Shown piece by piece: positions 1-7,212 of a stretch of DNA of 48,729 nt. Source of the DNA: Rhizobium ruizarguesonis (GTDB lineage: Bacteria > Pseudomonadota > Alphaproteobacteria > Rhizobiales > Rhizobiaceae); NCBI RefSeq assembly GCF_012349115.1, contig NZ_PQIG01000103.1, forward strand, positions 1 to 48,729, given 5' to 3'. Below the pieces are notes generated by a model that was given only the letters and a program-made list of their open reading frames with translations, was not told where the DNA came from and made no database searches. A program made the translations under genes and the position numbers. Numbering within the stretch: position 1 is the first letter of the stretch; each line of letters opens with the position of its first letter.

Positions 1-150
1 CCGCCCTACGGGCACCTTCTCCCCGCTGGGGAGAAGAGGGAATCGAGATGTCGCAGCATGTCCCTTCGCCCCGCTCCCGCCCGTGTCTCCAGGCCGCTGC
101 TGATGGAGGCCGAGCGTGGATCCTCGGGGCAAGCCCGAGGACGACGGAGG
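1..150. repeat. Intergenic palindromic repeats
   Basis: Two compact hairpins are visible. One, at 16-36, has a 9-bp stem (CTTCTCCCC / GGGGAGAAG) with a 3-base loop. The other, at 122-140, has a 7-bp stem (CCTCGGG / CCCGAGG). Palindromes with CTCCCC...GGGGAG cores and CTCGGG...CCCGAGG cores are common between genes in rhizobial genomes. No gene is seen in this stretch. Confidence 0.55.
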
Positions 151-226
151 GTGGGGTGAGCTCTGCGGCAAGTACAGCGATGGCGGACGGGATATGGGCG
201 AATTTCGCTTCCGTCGCTGTATCGAG

Positions 227-589
227 TCATTCGAAGTCGAGGACGCTGCCGTAAGGTTTACCACCGCGCTCCTCGGCAACATACCATTGCAGCCATGCGG
301 GCTCGTCAATCGCGCCGTGTTTTTTCAGGGCTTCAAACAAAATTCCGGCAAGCCGCTCCGGCTTGGGAACCCGGCTTTTATCGATCACGAAACAATCGAG
401 CCTCTTGTGGCGGAAAACGCCTTCCGCAGGAATCCTGGGGTCAGTGATGAAAAAACGTGCGACAAGCGCAGAGAACCGAGCACCGTCTTTGTGCCGTGTG
501 ACATGGTAGATGACGCCGGAATCAGAGCCTCCTCCGCGAGAAAATTCGACGTAAAATTCCGGCGACAGGTCGATGTCGTTCATTCGCAA
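227..589 (-). CDS. Hypothetical protein, 120 aa
   Basis: A soluble, mixed-charge protein with no signal peptide, membrane segment or motif that I recognise. The amino-acid composition is typical of a real rhizobial gene and no better frame covers the interval. The start was taken at the most upstream ATG (MRMNDIDL); the second Met, at residue 3, is equally possible. It stands alone, with 140 bp of non-coding DNA between it and the convergent end of the next leftward gene. Function unknown. Confidence 0.5.
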   Translation of the reverse strand: MRMNDIDLSPEFYVEFSRGGGSDSGVIYHVTRHKDGARFSALVARFFITDPRIPAEGVFRHKRLDCFVIDKSRVPKPERLAGILFEALKKHGAIDEPAWLQWYVAEERGGKPYGSVLDFE

Positions 590-731
590 ATCCTACAGCA
601 GAAGCGCAGCGCAGGCTGAAGGGTTAGCTCAAAAAGTCCCGGCATTCCATATGTCGGGCTCGGCAAAGCAAAGGCCGCTTGTCTTTGACCCCGAATCCGG
701 ATCCAAAGGTATTGCGAACGGTCATGGATGC

Positions 732-1424
732 TCATCCAGCGTAAGCGAAATAAACCTTACCCCGGCCCGGATCAATGATCGTGACACTGCCGCCTTCTCC
801 GTAGGAGTAAAACGATCCACTTGACTGTATCGACTGGTTGGCTTCGTGATCCCGCCCTTGAGCAATTGAGATCGTGAAGCCGTACTTCTCTAGATATTCG
901 AATATTGTCGGAGGGTGGTGCTTAGGGCGCTCAACTGCCATCATATCCGGATCGCGGTCGTAGTGATGCCATTGGCCTATCGCTATTTGGTCGCTACTGT
1001 CGTCGACCGGTGTTTCACGCCACGCTCTTTTTGCCCCCTCCAGCATGTCGCCCAGCTGGCTGCCCTGTTTTCGTGCCCAGTTTGCGCTGTCATCGGTCAG
1101 CCGATAGACAACGAAACCGGTCTCGTTGTCCCCGGGCATGAAACCGACACCCCAAGATTCTTCCAGACGGTATTCGATCTCCGCCACTTCGAGTGGTTTG
1201 GGAACGCGTGCGAGAACGGAGTTTCGTTCACTAATTTTGAGGGCAACGCAGGGCAATGCGATAGCCCCTAGGCCAAAAGCTATAATGAGAGTTCTCAGGA
1301 CGAGTTGGTTAGGCCGCGTCCGTCGCCACATGCGTCGCAGCCCAATAAAGAGAATTGCGATGGCTGCTATGAACAGCAGGGCGCAGATGGCGAGCACGCC
1401 CAATATAACAGCGAAGAAATTCAT
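732..1424 (-). CDS. Hypothetical membrane protein, 230 aa
   Basis: The ATG at 1424 was preferred over longer possibilities because it opens directly into a hydrophobic segment (MNFFAVILGVLAICALLFI). A short Arg-rich loop and a second hydrophobic segment (around residues 44-60) follow. The remaining ~170 residues are hydrophilic and probably sit in the periplasm or cytoplasm as one domain, rich in Trp, Asp and Glu. There is no convincing ribosome-binding site. I do not recognise a family. It is a single-gene unit. Confidence 0.5.
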   Translation of the reverse strand: MNFFAVILGVLAICALLFIAAIAILFIGLRRMWRRTRPNQLVLRTLIIAFGLGAIALPCVALKISERNSVLARVPKPLEVAEIEYRLEESWGVGFMPGDNETGFVVYRLTDDSANWARKQGSQLGDMLEGAKRAWRETPVDDSSDQIAIGQWHHYDRDPDMMAVERPKHHPPTIFEYLEKYGFTISIAQGRDHEANQSIQSSGSFYSYGEGGSVTIIDPGRGKVYFAYAG

Positions 1425-1603
1425 ACGTACTCGTAGGTCGTTGAAGATATGATTGGAATTCTCGACGGGCGTGCGGACATTGAAATTGAGTATGCCTAAC
1501 AACGTAATGGAAGCAATGTCCGTTTGTGGCTCAGCTTGGAACACCGCCGGACACAGTCGTAGCCGCAAATCCGACGCTCAAGACAGGGGGGTGAACCACC
1601 GCA

Positions 1604-2197
1604 TCAACCGCTCCTCACCCCCCGCAACGCCGTCAATCCCCTCCGCAGCCACAACAACTGCTGCGGCGGCATCTGGCGCAAATGTTCGTAGTCCATCACC
1701 GTGACGTTATAGACCGTGCTCCTGACCTGCGGTCCATCAGGGCAACGCAGCAGGATGCCCTGCAGCGCCATCATGCGGTTGCTGGCCTTGCGGGCGCGGT
1801 CGGCGAAGGTTTCGGTGACCTCGCCTTCATGACCTTTAACTGAGAACAGCGATTGCGCTCTCGGGCTCGGGGCCGGGATGCCTGTGGTCTTGTGGTAGCG
1901 GGCGATTGCCTCGGCATAATCGTCGCCGGCCTGGCGCTGCTCGGCGGTGATCAGGCCGTCGAGGAACATGCGGCCGAGGGTGTAGCCGGCAAAGGGGCTC
2001 TTGACCGTCTCGTCATCAACTGTCCTGCCGAAGCCGTGGATGCGGCGGCGGGCTGATATCGCCACGCTGATATTCTCCTTCTCGGTTTCGAAGGGCTTGA
2101 TCTTGCCGCAGGGAAAACGCTCGACATTTTCCTTGCGCGGACGGCCGGCGCCCTTGTTGACCCGTCCCGTCTTCACCTTGGTGGCTTTGCCGCCCAT
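1604..2197 (-). CDS. Last gene of repressor-controlled operon, hypothetical, 197 aa
   Basis: A basic, Gly/Lys-rich N-terminus (GGKATKVKTGRVNKGAGRPRK) contains an AT-hook-like GRPRK, so DNA or RNA contact is possible. The rest is soluble and has no known motif. The start at 2197 is supported by the upstream AAGGACGA. It lies 13 bp after the LuxR-type gene, so it is probably co-transcribed with the leftward operon that begins near 4424. Proteins of this type occur in phage-like regulatory islands, but I cannot assign a function. Confidence 0.55.
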   Translation of the reverse strand: MGGKATKVKTGRVNKGAGRPRKENVERFPCGKIKPFETEKENISVAISARRRIHGFGRTVDDETVKSPFAGYTLGRMFLDGLITAEQRQAGDDYAEAIARYHKTTGIPAPSPRAQSLFSVKGHEGEVTETFADRARKASNRMMALQGILLRCPDGPQVRSTVYNVTVMDYEHLRQMPPQQLLWLRRGLTALRGVRSG

Positions 2198-2210
2198 GCT
2201 GATCGTCCTT

Positions 2211-2408
2211 CTATCGAATGATGCCGTTTCTGAGTGCCGCGGCGACCAGCGCCGTATCCTTGAAGACGCCGAGCTTCGCCTTGGCGTTGGCAATGTGCGT
2301 ATTCACGGTGATGTGGGAGATGCCGAGAATGGTGCCGATCTCGGCGGCCGACTTGCCCGCCGCCATCCAGCGGATAATTTCGGTTTCGCGTGGGGTGACG
2401 TTGCTCAT
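2211..2408 (-). CDS. Small LuxR-type HTH regulator, 65 aa
   Basis: The whole protein is essentially one LuxR/GerE DNA-binding domain: TPRETEIIRWMAAGKSAAEI (about residues 5-24), then the recognition helix ISHITVNTHIANAKAKLGV. There is no receiver or ligand-binding domain, as in phage-encoded solo GerE proteins. Its ATG overlaps the TGA of the upstream GcrA-like gene in an ATGA junction, which indicates translational coupling. It is probably a transcriptional activator within the repressor-controlled operon; the target is unknown. Confidence 0.75.
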   Translation of the reverse strand: MSNVTPRETEIIRWMAAGKSAAEIGTILGISHITVNTHIANAKAKLGVFKDTALVAAALRNGIIR

Positions 2409-2704
2409 GGCTCTGCAGGCCCATCGACGCACGGCACGCGCGGCATCGTCACATGCGCGCCTGACATGGTCACACGCGTGACGCGGTCGGGGTGGCGGAC
2501 CGGCTGGACGGGCGGGCCCGCCTTCGGCTGCGGATGCCAGGTGTCCTGCCTCGAGGGGAACCTGTCACGGTTGCGGTGCGCCATATTGATGACGGTGTTC
2601 TTCTTCGAGCCGAAGAGGTTGGCGATCTCTCTCGCCGACAGCCCTTCCTTCCAGAGCTTTTCCGCCTTGACGATCTTGTCTTCCGTCCAAAAAGTGATGG
2701 TCAT
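2405..2704 (-). CDS. GcrA-like DNA-binding protein, 99 aa
   Basis: The N-terminus (WTEDKIVKAEKLWKEGLSAREIANLFG, about residues 6-32) matches the pattern of the alphaproteobacterial GcrA family: W-T-E, then LW.EGLSA..IA..FG, then a short helix with N-T-V-I. The C-terminus is Pro-rich and differs from chromosomal GcrA. GcrA proteins bind sigma70 and methylated promoters; this short version is probably a phage-type relative. A GGAGG site precedes the ATG at 2704, which overlaps the upstream stop. Confidence 0.7.
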   Translation of the reverse strand: MTITFWTEDKIVKAEKLWKEGLSAREIANLFGSKKNTVINMAHRNRDRFPSRQDTWHPQPKAGPPVQPVRHPDRVTRVTMSGAHVTMPRVPCVDGPAEP

Positions 2705-3138
2705 CTCACTGCCTCCTCGTGTCGTGCGGCCCTGGCAATGATCGGGTTGTCGGGGAACATCTTGGCGAGCTCCCGCTTGGCGCTGCGGCTGCCGTTGGCG
2801 GCGTCGCGCAGCAGCTGCATCTTGTAGGCCGGCACCTTCGGCTGCGGCGTCTCGGGCTCTGCCTCCATGCGCGGCCGGCTTTCCGCCTCGATCGCCGCCT
2901 GCTGATTGCGGCATTGCTCGGCAAAACTGGCTGAGCTCGGGGCGAAGGCACGGTTATGATCCCTGACCTTTCCGGAGATGAAGAGTTTGGCGGCCTGCCA
3001 GACCGCCTCCAGCGGGATGCCTTCGATCGCGACGAGATAGGCGCGGATCTGCATGTCGGGATCAGTGCCTGCGGACGCCGGGAAACCCGAAAGCATCCCA
3101 GCTATGATCTTCACCGGAGAGGAAATCTCTTGCGGCAT
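2701..3138 (-). CDS. Phage-like hypothetical protein, possible helicase-loader/replisome type, 145 aa
   Basis: The N-terminal half is helical (around residues 5-60, with IRAYLVAIEGIPLEAVWQAA). It resembles the small all-helical domain of phage helicase-loader inhibitors such as G39P, but the resemblance is only by pattern. The C-terminal half is charged and Pro-rich. It overlaps the preceding gene by 77 bp and the following GcrA-like gene by 4 bp, so it sits in a compact phage-style operon. Replication-related function is inference. Confidence 0.5.
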   Translation of the reverse strand: MPQEISSPVKIIAGMLSGFPASAGTDPDMQIRAYLVAIEGIPLEAVWQAAKLFISGKVRDHNRAFAPSSASFAEQCRNQQAAIEAESRPRMEAEPETPQPKVPAYKMQLLRDAANGSRSAKRELAKMFPDNPIIARAARHEEAVR

Positions 3139-3427
3139 CCACTGTCGTCCTTCTTGTGCTGCTGTTGATCGACCCGGCTTCCCTCGCCTTCTCCTTGAGG
3201 TACCAGTCGCATTTGATCGCCTGCCAGCCGCGGAAGATCTGCATCTCGGCGGCGCCGATCGGGTCGCCGGTCAGCAGATATTCCCTCGCCTGCATCCTCG
3301 CGGCATAAGCCGTCAGCGGCTTCTTCAGCGTGCGCTTGCGGTGCTCGATGATCGCTGCCGCCAGTTCCTCCCCCAGCACCGGCCTGAGGATCTCCATGAT
3401 GTCCTGGCTCGTTGTGTCCTTGCCCAT
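3062..3427 (-). CDS. Phage-like hypothetical protein, 121 aa
   Basis: The ATG at 3427 follows AAGGGAC at a good distance and is preferred to an upstream TTG. The protein is soluble and helical, with a basic stretch (EHRKRTLKKPLTAYAARMQA) and a Trp-rich centre (FRGWQAIKCDWYLKEKAREA). It overlaps the next gene by 77 bp, so the two are probably translated together. No family is recognised with confidence. It belongs to the leftward operon under the S24 repressor. Confidence 0.5.
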   Translation of the reverse strand: MGKDTTSQDIMEILRPVLGEELAAAIIEHRKRTLKKPLTAYAARMQAREYLLTGDPIGAAEMQIFRGWQAIKCDWYLKEKAREAGSINSSTRRTTVDAARDFLSGEDHSWDAFGFPGVRRH

Positions 3428-3459
3428 GCGATGTCCCTTTCCCGCTTGAGATGGCCTCT

Positions 3460-3738
3460 TCAAACCCGCAGCCTCCGTCGCCCGCCGGCAAAATTGACGG
3501 CGGCACCGGGCCTCGCGGCGCGGCGGGGAAACCGCCGAATCTCCGAGCCGGCATGGTCCTGCTGGGCGGTGTCGCCCTTCTCGGCGCTGCGAAGCCGGTG
3601 GATCTCGGTTTCCACAGACGGCACCGACACCCCGAGGATGGCAGCGATTTCGAGGTAGTCCCGGCCGGAGCGGAAGAGCTCGAGCGCGTTCCTATCAGTG
3701 CCGTGCTGCGCCGGGGCGGCCTTGAGCGAGATGCTCAT
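3460..3738 (-). CDS. HTH protein, 92 aa
   Basis: Residues about 16-50 form a helix-turn-helix of the sigma-70 region 4/GerE kind: RNALELFRSGRDYLEIAAIL followed by GVSVPSVETEIHRLRS. The C-terminus is Arg-rich. The start at 3738 has AAGGA upstream and the 38 preceding in-frame residues look non-coding. It is the third HTH protein in the same operon, which is unusual outside phage regulatory regions. Confidence 0.6.
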   Translation of the reverse strand: MSISLKAAPAQHGTDRNALELFRSGRDYLEIAAILGVSVPSVETEIHRLRSAEKGDTAQQDHAGSEIRRFPRRAARPGAAVNFAGGRRRLRV

Positions 3739-3958
3739 CGCTTGATCCTTCTTTCCGATTTCGAACGCGGTCCGCCGTTGCCGCCGAAGCGGGCGCTGCC
3801 AACGTCTTTGATTTTTCACGGATGACGACCGGAGCGCCGGCTCTGGGAGCAAAGGCTCCGGTCGTCTGCCAGGCCGCCGCCTGGGTCGAGCACGACATTG
3901 TCGCGCCCGGGAGCTGGCGTCGCCGAGGGAGGGCGACGACGCCAGCCACCGATAGCCG
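3739..3958. other. Gap inside the leftward operon
   Basis: This 220-bp interval is GC-rich and carries no open frame I would support. It separates the first three short genes of the operon from the HTH and GcrA-like genes. No clear terminator or promoter was seen. Confidence 0.4.
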
Positions 3959-4177
3959 TCAGGGAGGGGCTGGGCTATCGGGGTGGGTGATCGGCAGAGC
4001 GCCGGGCAAGATCATGGTCTCGCTGATCTCTTCAGGGCGCGTCGGCCGATCGCAATTCTCACAGTGACGCTCGATCACCTCGGCGATCGACAGCGCCTTG
4101 CCGCACCTCGAACAGCCGGTGTAGCGGGCGCCGCGGCGCTGGAACTCGCCGGCGGGTGTTGCGGTGGAGATGGTCAT
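3959..4177 (-). CDS. Small zinc-ribbon protein, 72 aa
   Basis: Two Cys pairs (CSRC near residue 22 and CENC near residue 39, with a His just before the second) form a zinc-ribbon pattern. A short helix lies between them. The protein resembles the small DksA-like or ribbon proteins found in phage early operons, but it is too short to assign a family. Its start overlaps the stop of the preceding gene by 4 bp. Confidence 0.55.
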   Translation of the reverse strand: MTISTATPAGEFQRRGARYTGCSRCGKALSIAEVIERHCENCDRPTRPEEISETMILPGALPITHPDSPAPP

Positions 4178-4365
4178 ATCGATTCCACCTCCCGGTTGGC
4201 GTTCAGCACCTGCTGCAGGGCCTTGGCGAGGAAGGGGATATCCTCGTTGCGAACGGGGATCACCGACATGCGCCCTCCCCTTGGCCCTTGCGGCCGGTGA
4301 ATGACGACGCCGGTCGGCATGACGTCCATGGCGAGCCGCTCTTCCGAGGAAATGGTGAACCTCAT
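4174..4365 (-). CDS. Hypothetical protein, 63 aa
   Basis: The start at 4365 was chosen because GGAGGA lies 9 bases upstream and the overlap with the preceding 20-residue frame is an ATGA junction. The protein has a short beta-rich N-terminus (RFTISSEERLAMDVMPTGVV) and a helical C-terminus. No known family. It is one of the first genes of the leftward operon. Confidence 0.5.
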   Translation of the reverse strand: MRFTISSEERLAMDVMPTGVVIHRPQGPRGGRMSVIPVRNEDIPFLAKALQQVLNANREVESI

Positions 4366-4424
4366 GGTGCCGTCTCCTCCAGTCCGAAAGGCTGGCCGTT
4401 GTTGATGATGTCGCTGTGTGTCAT
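4362..4424 (-). CDS. Possible 20-residue leader peptide
   Basis: A short frame reads MTHSDIINNGQPFGLEETAP and ends in an ATGA overlap with the next gene. It has no ribosome-binding site. Its ATG coincides with the start point predicted from the leftward promoter (-35 TTGACA at 4454-4459 on the minus strand, -10 TACCCT at 4432-4437). If translated, the message would be leaderless. It may instead be only a coupling leader. Confidence 0.35.
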   Translation of the reverse strand: MTHSDIINNGQPFGLEETAP

Positions 4425-4432
4425 GGCGAATA

Positions 4433-4508
4433 GGGTACAATTAATACCCGTAATGTCAAGCACATTAGGGCATGACATGTACCTTAATTTAGGGTATTTT
4501 TTATATCA
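4433..4508. promoter_or_regulatory. Divergent promoter with three 17-bp repressor operators
   Basis: Three half-palindromic sites of the form GGGTA-N7-TACCY lie here. O1 at 4433-4449 is GGGTACAATTAATACCC, O2 at 4468-4484 is GGGCATGACATGTACCT and O3 at 4492-4508 is GGGTATTTTTTATATCA. O1 covers the predicted -10 of the leftward promoter. O2 covers a rightward -35 (ATGACA, 4472-4477). O3 covers the rightward -10 (TATTTT, 4495-4500) and touches the repressor start codon. This is a lambda-like layout and implies autoregulation. Confidence 0.7.
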
Positions 4509-5155
4509 TGTTGAAAGATCAGGAACAATTTGAGCGCGAAGAACGCGCAAAGCGCCTCGTCATGGCCCGAAAGAATGCGGGCTTTGCCGGGCCGAAGGCG
4601 ATCGTCGATCGGTTCGGCTGGAATGCCAATGTCTACAAGGCGCATGAATCCGGCCGCAACGGCTTCGGCATTGCCGATGCGAAGAAGTATGCCCGCGCTT
4701 TCAAGGTCAATCTCAACTGGCTGCAGTTCGGCGCCGGCAACGCGCTCGATCCGGATGAGCTGCCCGCCTCCGTTGCCGACGTGCCGAAGATCTCATGGGT
4801 CAGCGCCGGCCAGTTGAGCGACCAGGCGCCGATCACCGATTTTTCGGAATTCCCGACGGTCGCCGCCCTCGATCTTCCCGATGGCGAATGGATCGCTCTC
4901 GAGGTCGAGGGCAATTCGATGAACAAGATCTCGCCGCCGGGCTCGATCATCTTCGTCAATCTGCGCGACAAGCGCCTGGCGCCGAACGCGCTTTATGTCG
5001 TCGCCGACGAAACGGGTGCCGCAACCTACAAGCGCTATCGCCCGAACGACGACCCGCCCTTCCAGCCGGCCTCCTACGAGGACGTGCCGCCACCGGAATT
5101 CCAGGGCGCCGTCACCATCGTCGGCCGCGTCCGCCGATCGATCATCGAGATGTAG
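4508..5155 (+). CDS. S24-family CI/LexA-like repressor, 215 aa
   Basis: The N-terminal ~75 residues form an XRE-like HTH (KRLVMARKNAGFAGPKAIVD and following), and the C-terminal half is a peptidase S24 domain. The catalytic Ser is Ser137 (EGNSM) and the general base is Lys175 (TYKRY). The probable self-cleavage site is Ala100-Gly101 (WVSAGQL). Such repressors cut themselves when activated RecA accumulates, so SOS derepression is expected. The ATG lies within operator O3 and about 7 bases after the predicted -10, which suggests a leaderless message as for lambda cI. It faces the leftward operon. Confidence 0.85.
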   Translation: MLKDQEQFEREERAKRLVMARKNAGFAGPKAIVDRFGWNANVYKAHESGRNGFGIADAKKYARAFKVNLNWLQFGAGNALDPDELPASVADVPKISWVSAGQLSDQAPITDFSEFPTVAALDLPDGEWIALEVEGNSMNKISPPGSIIFVNLRDKRLAPNALYVVADETGAATYKRYRPNDDPPFQPASYEDVPPPEFQGAVTIVGRVRRSIIEM

Positions 5156-5219
5156 GGATGAGAGCTCAAGGCTCGGAAACAACGCCGCGAATCAATCAAA
5201 TTTCAACAGGGAAAACAGG

Positions 5220-5324
5220 ATGATACGCCCTTCCTCACGCGCCGGCCGAATCTGGTTCTATATCGTCACGATCGCGGTGTTGCTCCTGGCGTACAGCGCC
5301 GCGCGGGAGATGTACGGCCTGTAG
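5220..5324 (+). CDS. Small single-pass membrane protein, 34 aa
   Basis: A basic N-terminus (MIRPSSRAGR) is followed by one hydrophobic helix (IWFYIVTIAVLLLAYSAA), giving a positive-inside orientation. AGGGAAAACAGG precedes the ATG. It lies 64 bp after the repressor on the same strand and may be co-transcribed. Function unknown; size and layout recall small membrane peptides next to phage repressors. Confidence 0.45.
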   Translation: MIRPSSRAGRIWFYIVTIAVLLLAYSAAREMYGL

Positions 5325-5574
5325 GATTTCGCTCCGACGCTCGCCGATCCCCAGCCGGGATCACGAGGGGTATCGGGACGATGCATCCTCTGAAGCCACA
5401 AATTGCGGAAGTTCCGGATGCCGTCGCGCACCACTCTCGACACCGCCACCAGGATGGAACGGATGGCTGCGGGGAACATCTCCTTCGGCAGCTTCTCCTC
5501 CCATGGATCGTAGAATTCGGTGATCCCAGGCCCGCCTCGATCACTTCGTCGATGATTTCGATTTCGTTGCGCAT
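5258..5574 (-). pseudogene. Frameshifted hypothetical gene
   Basis: Two frames join into one sensible protein. MRNEIEIIDEVIEAGLG starts at 5574 and, after a one-base shift near 5523, continues as ITEFYDPWEEKLPKEMFPAA and a helical stretch (AIRSILVAVSRVVRDGIRNF). Neither frame alone looks coding along its whole length. The 3' end overlaps the small membrane protein on the other strand. A sequencing error at one base would restore it to about 105 aa. Family unknown. Confidence 0.4.
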
Positions 5575-5604
5575 GGCCGGCCTCTTTTTTTCTCTTAGCT
5601 TCAT

Positions 5605-5936
5605 ACTCCAACTTCAGTTCTCACTCCTCTCTCTTCAGCTTAGGAGGAGAAGGTTCCTGAAGGCTGGTGAGGGAGGGTTCCGGCCAAAGCTTCCCCCTAC
5701 CCCATGAGCAAAGCCCATGAAGCCGGGAGAGCATTGGCCAGGTCCTGAAGGCCGGAGCCGGGATGGGACACGTGCCAGAGGGGCCATTCGCTTCGCCCTC
5801 GTCCTGATTTTCTGACAGCGCACTTAAGGACTTTCGCTTCCCGCGCCGCTGGGCTTCGTCAGCTCGGGAGTTGCACCCGGTCGCCCAATCACTTGCCCCA
5901 GACATACGCCTACGATTCGTACCTCGTCAATCTCTG
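5605..5936. other. Non-coding stretch upstream of second operator pair
   Basis: I see no supported gene here. Short frames on both strands have unlikely composition. The right end runs into operators O4 and O5. Confidence 0.4.
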
Positions 5937-5988
5937 GGGTATTTTTTATACCTTTTGCTGTTGACGCAATAGGGTATGATATATACCT
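5937..5988 (+). promoter_or_regulatory. Second promoter with two copies of the repressor operator
   Basis: O4 (5937-5953, GGGTATTTTTTATACCT) and O5 (5972-5988, GGGTATGATATATACCT) match the 17-bp operators beside the repressor. Their centres are 35 bp apart, exactly as for O1 and O2. A -35 TTGACG (5961-5966) lies between them, and a -10-like TACCTT 17 bases later lies inside O5. The architecture mirrors the leftward promoter. It should drive the operon starting at 6028 under the same S24 repressor. Confidence 0.7.
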
Positions 5989-6027
5989 TTTTCTCACAAG
6001 CCGATCAGAGGCGCGAGAGGACAGGCG

Positions 6028-6291
6028 ATGCAGCACATCCGCAATATCGAGACCGAGGAGAGCAAGCGGGATGCCCGCTGGAATGCGGCGCGCACGATGG
6101 GCGACTGCCGCGCCTATATGGCCAACGAAGCCCAGCGCATGGGCGCCCTCGGCTTTGCGTTCCTCAGCCGTCCCGAACATTCGATCCGCGGCCCGTCCTG
6201 GCTGCGGGGTGCGAGCGCCTCCGTCGCGGAGCATTACCGCTATGCCCGCGAGATCATGGGCATCACCGATCACGATCAGCTTTACGCTTGA
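6028..6291 (+). CDS. Hypothetical protein, first gene of repressor-controlled operon, 87 aa
   Basis: A soluble helical protein (RDARWNAARTMGDCRAYMANEA in the first half) starting at an ATG preceded by GAGAGGACAGG. It follows operators O4/O5 by 40 bp, so it should be silenced by the S24 repressor and expressed on derepression. No recognised domain. The gene lies 11 bp before the next one. Confidence 0.6.
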   Translation: MQHIRNIETEESKRDARWNAARTMGDCRAYMANEAQRMGALGFAFLSRPEHSIRGPSWLRGASASVAEHYRYAREIMGITDHDQLYA

Positions 6292-6302
6292 GGGAAACGG
6301 AG

Positions 6303-6542
6303 ATGTCTGCCGCCAACCCCGCATCAGAGCCATCGACCGAGAGCCTTTCCCTTCCTGCCCCGCAGGCCGGAGCAGTCGAAAAGACGACCCGCGCCAAGGC
6401 CCGCTTCACGGCCGGGGCACCCGATCTCCTGACGGCACTGGTGGAGGCCGAACGCTTTTTCGATGGCAGCGACGATCACGGCTGCCCGCTTCACCGGAAG
6501 ATCCTCGCCGCCATCGACACGGTGAAAGGCAGCCCATCATGA
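6303..6542 (+). CDS. Hypothetical protein, 79 aa
   Basis: A Ser/Pro/Ala-rich, probably disordered N-terminus (about 30 residues) is followed by a helical module (LLTALVEAERFFDGSDDHGC and on to residue 75). Small proteins of that type occur in rhizobial phage-like islands. GGAAACGGAG precedes the ATG. The stop overlaps the next start in ATGA, so the two genes are probably coupled. Confidence 0.55.
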   Translation: MSAANPASEPSTESLSLPAPQAGAVEKTTRAKARFTAGAPDLLTALVEAERFFDGSDDHGCPLHRKILAAIDTVKGSPS

Positions 6543-6763
6543 GCGATTGCCTGATCAAGGTCTTTTCCGGCTGCGCCTGCCCGCCCGGCGAATGCGCTGA
6601 AAAGCCCACCACCCCGGCGCCGGTCACCTTCGTCTCATGGCGGACCCAGGCAATCGCCTGCCTCGCCTTCGGCTTCCTCGCGGCCATTGTTACGGCCGCC
6701 TGGATGGAGACGCAGTTCAAAACCCGGGATCTGCGAAACCAGGAACAGGTGTCATGGAAGTGA
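6539..6763 (+). CDS. Small membrane protein, 74 aa
   Basis: A Cys-rich N-terminus (CLIKVFSGCACPPGEC) precedes one transmembrane helix (about residues 38-56, AIACLAFGFLAAIVTAAW) and a charged tail. It overlaps the preceding gene by 4 bp and is the third gene of the O4/O5-controlled operon. A role in membrane signalling or lysis cannot be told from the sequence. Confidence 0.55.
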   Translation: MSDCLIKVFSGCACPPGECAEKPTTPAPVTFVSWRTQAIACLAFGFLAAIVTAAWMETQFKTRDLRNQEQVSWK

Positions 6764-6789
6764 GCCAGGGCTTTTGCCAACACCGCCGC

Positions 6790-7029
6790 TCAGGAGCTGA
6801 ACTTGATGTCGCTGGCCTTGGCCGCAGTAATGAATGCCCGCCGCACCTGCTCCGGCCCGGCCGCATCATTGAACACATCAAGCACAAGCCGCTCGGCGGC
6901 CTTCGCCGCCGGCGTCTGCTCGGGCCAGTCATTCAGCAAAGTGTTGCCGGCCTGAACGACATTATAGACCGTCCTCACCTTGCCATTGATGGTGATCTTC
7001 ACCGGCTTGAACCTTCGTCGTTTGCTCAT
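6790..7029 (-). CDS. DUF982 family protein, 79 aa
   Basis: The pattern matches the rhizobial DUF982 family: PVKITINGKVRTVYNVVQAG, then LLNDWPEQTP and a C-terminal VRRAFITAAKASDI. These are small proteins of unknown function that are strongly expanded in Rhizobiales. The start at 7029 is an ATG followed by a basic stretch (SKRRRFK). A truncated copy of the same family lies at 9982-10083. Confidence 0.75.
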   Translation of the reverse strand: MSKRRRFKPVKITINGKVRTVYNVVQAGNTLLNDWPEQTPAAKAAERLVLDVFNDAAGPEQVRRAFITAAKASDIKFSS

Positions 7030-7212
7030 GATGCATCCCCCTCACGCTGGAAATACGCGACTCAACGAATCACCGCGGGACTCGTTCCGGTTGAGATGAT
7101 TCTTTGTTCGCCAGCTGGGCGCTGAGCCCGATGTCCTCCGCCTGCATGACAGAGCACGGCTCGGATGCGTGCGAGAATGTGGCAGATGAAGCCCGAACCG
7201 GGAGGCAACACA

